In this document: piece after piece, positions 60,753 to 64,000 of the stretch
How positions within the stretch are numbered: the stretch's first letter is position 1
Layout of the letters: every line of letters starts with the position of its first letter
Notes under the pieces: generated by a model
What the model was told of the DNA's origin: nothing
Seen by the model: the letters and a program-made list of their open reading frames with translations, nothing else
Database searches by the model: none
Made by a program: the position numbers and the translations under genes
Assembly: GCA_040429635.1 (NCBI GenBank)
Contig: CP158972.1
Location: 157,918-221,917 of the forward strand
Length of the DNA: 64,000 bases
Origin: Tamlana crocina
GTDB taxonomy: Bacteria; Bacteroidota; Bacteroidia; Flavobacteriales; Flavobacteriaceae
Direction of reading: 5' to 3'

Positions 60753-62018
60753 ATGATTAACAATAAAGTTTTAGCCATTGTTTTAGGAGGTGGCCAAGGA
60801 TCCAGACTTTACCCATTAACCGATAAACGATCAAAACCAGCGGTGCCCATTGCGGGAAAGTACAGATTGGTGGATATTCCCATATCAAATTGCATCAATG
60901 CCGACATCAAGCGCATTTTTGTTTTAACACAGTTCAATTCGGCATCATTAAACCAACACATTAAAAACACCTATCATTTCAGCTTTTTTAGTAGTGCCTT
61001 TGTTGATGTTTTGGCCGCCGAGCAAACCCCAGACAATAAAACGTGGTTTCAAGGTACTGCCGATGCCGTTAGGCAAAGCATGCATCACTTTTTAAATCAC
61101 GATTTTGAATACGCTTTAATTCTTTCTGGTGACCAACTTTACCAAATGGATTATGATAAAATGATTGAAGCACACGAAGACAGTGGTGCCGAAATCTCCA
61201 TTGCCACCATTCCTGTAAACGAAAAAGATGCACCCGGTTTTGGCATCCTTAAAGCCAACGAAGAAGACATTATCACCTCTTTTATTGAAAAACCCGATGC
61301 CAGTTTGCTACCCGAATGGACATCGGATGTTAGCGATGAAATGAAAGCCCAAGGCAGAAATTATTTAGCTTCTATGGGTATTTATGTGTTCAACAAAGAT
61401 TTATTGGTGAAGTTGATGAGCAACCCAGAAACCAACGATTTTGGTAAGGAAATCATACCACAGTCTATTGAAAACCACAAAACCTTAAGTTATCAATACG
61501 AAGGCTATTGGACGGATATTGGAACGGTAGAATCGTTCTTTGAAGCCAATTTGGGCTTAACCGACGATATCCCAAAATTCGATTTATACGACAGGACCAA
61601 GCGTATTTACACCCACGCCCGTATGTTGCCCACCACTAAAGTAGCGGGCACCTCTTTAGATCGGGCCGTAATCGCTGAAGGTTGTATTATCAGTGCTGCA
61701 AAAATCGAAAAATCGGTTATTGGTATCCGTTCCAGAATCGGGAAGGAGTCTACCGTAATCAATACCTATATGATGGGTAGCGATTATTACGAAACCTTAG
61801 AGGACATGGAAAGCCAGAAAATAGAAATCCTAATGGGTATTGGCGAACGATGTTTTATAAAAAATTGTATTTTGGATAAAAACTGCCGCATAGGCGATGA
61901 CGTAAGAATTAATGGAGGCACCCATTTGGAAGATGCAGAAACCGATACCTATTGTATTAAAGACGGTATTGTAGTTGTTAAAAACGGAGCTACCATTCCA
62001 AAAGGATTCATCATTTAA
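60753..62018 (+). CDS. glgC: Glucose-1-phosphate adenylyltransferase
   Basis: GlgC makes ADP-glucose from ATP and glucose-1-phosphate. The 421-residue protein shows VLGGGQGSRLYPLTDKRSKP (nucleotide loop), GKYRLVDIPISNC, ILSGDQLYQMDY, IEKP and the C-terminal left-handed beta-helix ending PKGFII. It follows the GlgM-like gene by 31 nt and precedes glgE by 40 nt, so the three are probably one operon. Its product is the donor for the upstream enzyme. Confidence 0.95.
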   Translation: MINNKVLAIVLGGGQGSRLYPLTDKRSKPAVPIAGKYRLVDIPISNCINADIKRIFVLTQFNSASLNQHIKNTYHFSFFSSAFVDVLAAEQTPDNKTWFQGTADAVRQSMHHFLNHDFEYALILSGDQLYQMDYDKMIEAHEDSGAEISIATIPVNEKDAPGFGILKANEEDIITSFIEKPDASLLPEWTSDVSDEMKAQGRNYLASMGIYVFNKDLLVKLMSNPETNDFGKEIIPQSIENHKTLSYQYEGYWTDIGTVESFFEANLGLTDDIPKFDLYDRTKRIYTHARMLPTTKVAGTSLDRAVIAEGCIISAAKIEKSVIGIRSRIGKESTVINTYMMGSDYYETLEDMESQKIEILMGIGERCFIKNCILDKNCRIGDDVRINGGTHLEDAETDTYCIKDGIVVVKNGATIPKGFII

Positions 62019-62058
62019 ACTAAAATTTACTAAACCCCTTTCAATAACTAACCAAACC

Positions 62059-63996
62059 ATGCAAAACCAAAAAAGAGCAATCATTGATTACGTATCGCCT
62101 AGCGTTAATTGCGGTGAATTTTACATAAAACGTGTTGTTAACGAAATTGTTAATGTTGAAGCTCATATCATGGCCGATGGCCACGACGTTTTGGGTGCTT
62201 CAGTTTTGTACAAGCACGAGAATGATAAAACTTGGAAAGAAAAGCGCATGTTGCTCCGTTCCAACGACGAGTGGCAAACTACTTTTTCTGTTGAAAAACA
62301 AGGTTATTACACCTATAAAGTTGAAGCTTGGGTAGATTATGCCCTGAATTGGCGCTACGGGCTAATTAGAAAAATAAATGACGGGCAGCATGTGGTTTCA
62401 GAATTGCTGGAAGGTGCTGAACTGATTGAGCCACTATTAAAAAAGGTAAATGCCGAAGACAAAAGCTACCTTGAACATTTAATACATATCTTTAAAAATG
62501 ATAGCCATTACGGCGAGGCGATTACTGAAGCGGCAAAAGATAAACTCTACAACATATTTTTTGCCAATCCTTCAAAAATATTGGCCAACACCACAAAAGA
62601 TTATCAAATTTTTGTAGATAGAAAACGGGCAAGATTCAGCACATGGTACGAGTTTTTCCCGCGTTCTGCATCGCAACACGAAGGAGTTCACGGTACTTTT
62701 AACGATTGCATTCCGTTAATGCCAAGGATAAAAAGTATGGGGTTCGATGTGGTCTACCTGCCCCCCATTCACCCTATTGGCGAAGTAAACCGAAAAGGAA
62801 AAAACAACACCACCGAGGCAAAACATGGCGACGTGGGCTCATGCTGGGGCATTGGCTCGCAGCATGGCGGCCATAAAGACATCCATCCGCAATTGGGCAG
62901 TTTGGATGATTTTAAAGCATTGATCCAAGCGGCAAAAGACAACGACCTGGAAATCGCCATGGATTATGCCCTACAAGCTGCACCCGACCACCCTTGGGTA
63001 AAAGACCACCCCAAATGGTTTAAATGGCGACCCGACGGCACCGTTCAATATGCTGAAAATCCACCAAAAAAATATCAAGACATCCTTCCTATTTACTGGG
63101 AAAGCGAAGATTATAAAAACCTTTGGAACGAGTGTTTGGATATTTTAATGCACTGGATTGATTGTGGCGTTAAGATTTTCAGGGTGGATAACCCGCATAC
63201 CAAACCGTTCTATTTTTGGAATTGGATCATTTCAAAAGTAAAGGAAAAGTACCCCGATGTGATCTTTCTGGCCGAAGCTTTCACAGCTCCTAAAGTGATG
63301 CAGCAGTTGGCAAAACAAGGCTTTACGCAATCGTACACTTATTTTACATGGCGTGAAAGCAAGCACGACCTCATCCAATATGTTGAGGAATTGACCAAAA
63401 GTGAGCTAAAGGAATACATGCAGCCCAACTTTTGGCCCAACACGCCAGATATTAACCCGTACCATTTGCAGGGCGCTAACGAATCGATGCACATTATTCG
63501 CTATGCCTTGGCGGCAACGCTTAGCTCGTCCATAGGGATTTATGGACCTGTTTTCGAATATATGATATCGGCACCTTTACTAGGGAAAGAAGAGTATTTA
63601 AATTCCGAAAAATTCCAGTTTACACATTACGATTGGGACATAAAAAACAAACTGACCACTTTAATTGCGAAAATAAATTACATCAGGAACCTTAATGAGG
63701 CCCTGCAGCAAACCAACAACATTAAATTCTGCCATATCCAGAACGATAATTTAATCGCATTTTATAAGTGGAACCACGATAAAACCAACGAAATATTTGT
63801 GGTAATCAGTCTCGATTCGCACCACTCGCAGCAAGGCACCGTACAAGTGCCCTTGCACGATATTGGTGTGAACCACGGACACAACATTGAAATGCACGAC
63901 TTGATAACCGACAGTCGCTACAATTGGAACAATGAGTGGTGCTTTATAGAGTTGCACCCCACCATGCCGCTTCACATTTTCAAAATAAACAAATAA
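62059..63996 (+). CDS. glgE: Alpha-1,4-glucan:maltose-1-phosphate maltosyltransferase (GlgE)
   Basis: GlgE transfers maltosyl units from maltose-1-phosphate to alpha-1,4-glucan. The 645-residue GH13_3 protein has an N-terminal beta domain (RAIIDYVSPSVNCGEFYIK), FDVVYLPPIHPIGEVNRKG, LEIAMDYALQAAPDHPWV and YAENPPKKYQDI. Nucleophile D377 is in FRVDNPHTKPF, acid/base E406 in FLAEAFT and the third acid D464 in NTPDINPY. The spacings between these acids (29 and 58) match Streptomyces GlgE. The start at 62059 gives MQNQKRAIIDYV. The next start codon lies 1 nt after its stop. Confidence 0.93.
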   Translation: MQNQKRAIIDYVSPSVNCGEFYIKRVVNEIVNVEAHIMADGHDVLGASVLYKHENDKTWKEKRMLLRSNDEWQTTFSVEKQGYYTYKVEAWVDYALNWRYGLIRKINDGQHVVSELLEGAELIEPLLKKVNAEDKSYLEHLIHIFKNDSHYGEAITEAAKDKLYNIFFANPSKILANTTKDYQIFVDRKRARFSTWYEFFPRSASQHEGVHGTFNDCIPLMPRIKSMGFDVVYLPPIHPIGEVNRKGKNNTTEAKHGDVGSCWGIGSQHGGHKDIHPQLGSLDDFKALIQAAKDNDLEIAMDYALQAAPDHPWVKDHPKWFKWRPDGTVQYAENPPKKYQDILPIYWESEDYKNLWNECLDILMHWIDCGVKIFRVDNPHTKPFYFWNWIISKVKEKYPDVIFLAEAFTAPKVMQQLAKQGFTQSYTYFTWRESKHDLIQYVEELTKSELKEYMQPNFWPNTPDINPYHLQGANESMHIIRYALAATLSSSIGIYGPVFEYMISAPLLGKEEYLNSEKFQFTHYDWDIKNKLTTLIAKINYIRNLNEALQQTNNIKFCHIQNDNLIAFYKWNHDKTNEIFVVISLDSHHSQQGTVQVPLHDIGVNHGHNIEMHDLITDSRYNWNNEWCFIELHPTMPLHIFKINK

Positions 63997-63997
63997 T

Positions 63998-64000
63998 ATG
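63998..64000 (+). CDS. Start codon of a further gene in the operon (truncated)
   Basis: An ATG occupies the last three bases, one base after the glgE TAA. Given the operon layout it probably begins the next gene, perhaps treS, pep2 or glgB by analogy with actinobacterial GlgE clusters. Only the start codon is visible. Confidence 0.35.

Overview
The window looks like core chromosome of a marine or aquatic member of the Flavobacteriaceae (Bacteroidetes). The evidence is a low-GC genome, mostly without Shine-Dalgarno sites, with about twenty upstream matches to the Bacteroidetes -7 element TAnnTTTG. It also carries a type IX secretion sorting domain, a TonB-plug/MG2 relic, an OmpA protein with thrombospondin type 3 repeats, and typical flavobacterial neighbours (rpmF-fabH-accB-accC, tdk-alr, AddA and AddB around ompA). 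No prophage, IS element, CRISPR array or rRNA was seen. There are two tRNA genes, both on the minus strand.

Layout: 1-1130 fabF (runs off the left edge) and acpP. 1316-5762 purN, RNase H, a PfkB kinase and a long amidophosphoribosyltransferase. 5763-6306 is non-coding and holds two near-identical 72-73 nt units, each with a 5' stem, a terminator hairpin and a -7-like box just upstream; I interpret them as a duplicated small-RNA gene. 6307-17164 sodA, an AddA-like helicase-nuclease, ompA, an AddB-like nuclease, a hydrolase and glpD. 17202-29293 tRNA-Ala, a MATE exporter, a 26-codon microprotein, a 2OG oxygenase, queD, lpxH, an MFS exporter, recJ, osmC, an AhpD-like protein, a MORN-repeat lipoprotein, a UDG-family protein, a HopJ-family protein, rsmI, a hypothetical gene and tdk. 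29286-43491 alr, mscL, asd, prolyl oligopeptidase, an ABC ATPase, a Gre-like factor, mtgA, an FAD oxidase, accC-accB-fabH, rpmF-yceD, pdxA, ribE and a tiny PID-CTERM-like protein. 43774-45626 is a probable type II restriction-modification pair. 45723-53846 a sugar kinase, a CAU tRNA, mce, rbfA, a LolC/E-type permease, a SelW-like protein, dusB, a lipoprotein, a decayed TonB-plug pseudogene and lepA. 54003-58886 a secreted protein, a NarL-type response regulator with its 7TM sensor kinase, and a T9SS cargo protein. 59519-64000 glgM-like, glgC and glgE.

The last block is the most coherent pathway. The GT4 synthase resembles GlgM (maltose-1-phosphate synthase), GlgC supplies ADP-glucose, and GlgE polymerises maltose-1-phosphate into alpha-glucan. 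This GlgE route is best known from actinobacteria. Another gene appears to start at the last three bases of the window.

All calls come from reading the sequence and knowledge of protein families; no database search was run. Most start codons were chosen from family N-termini and, where present, from the position of the TAnnTTTG element.
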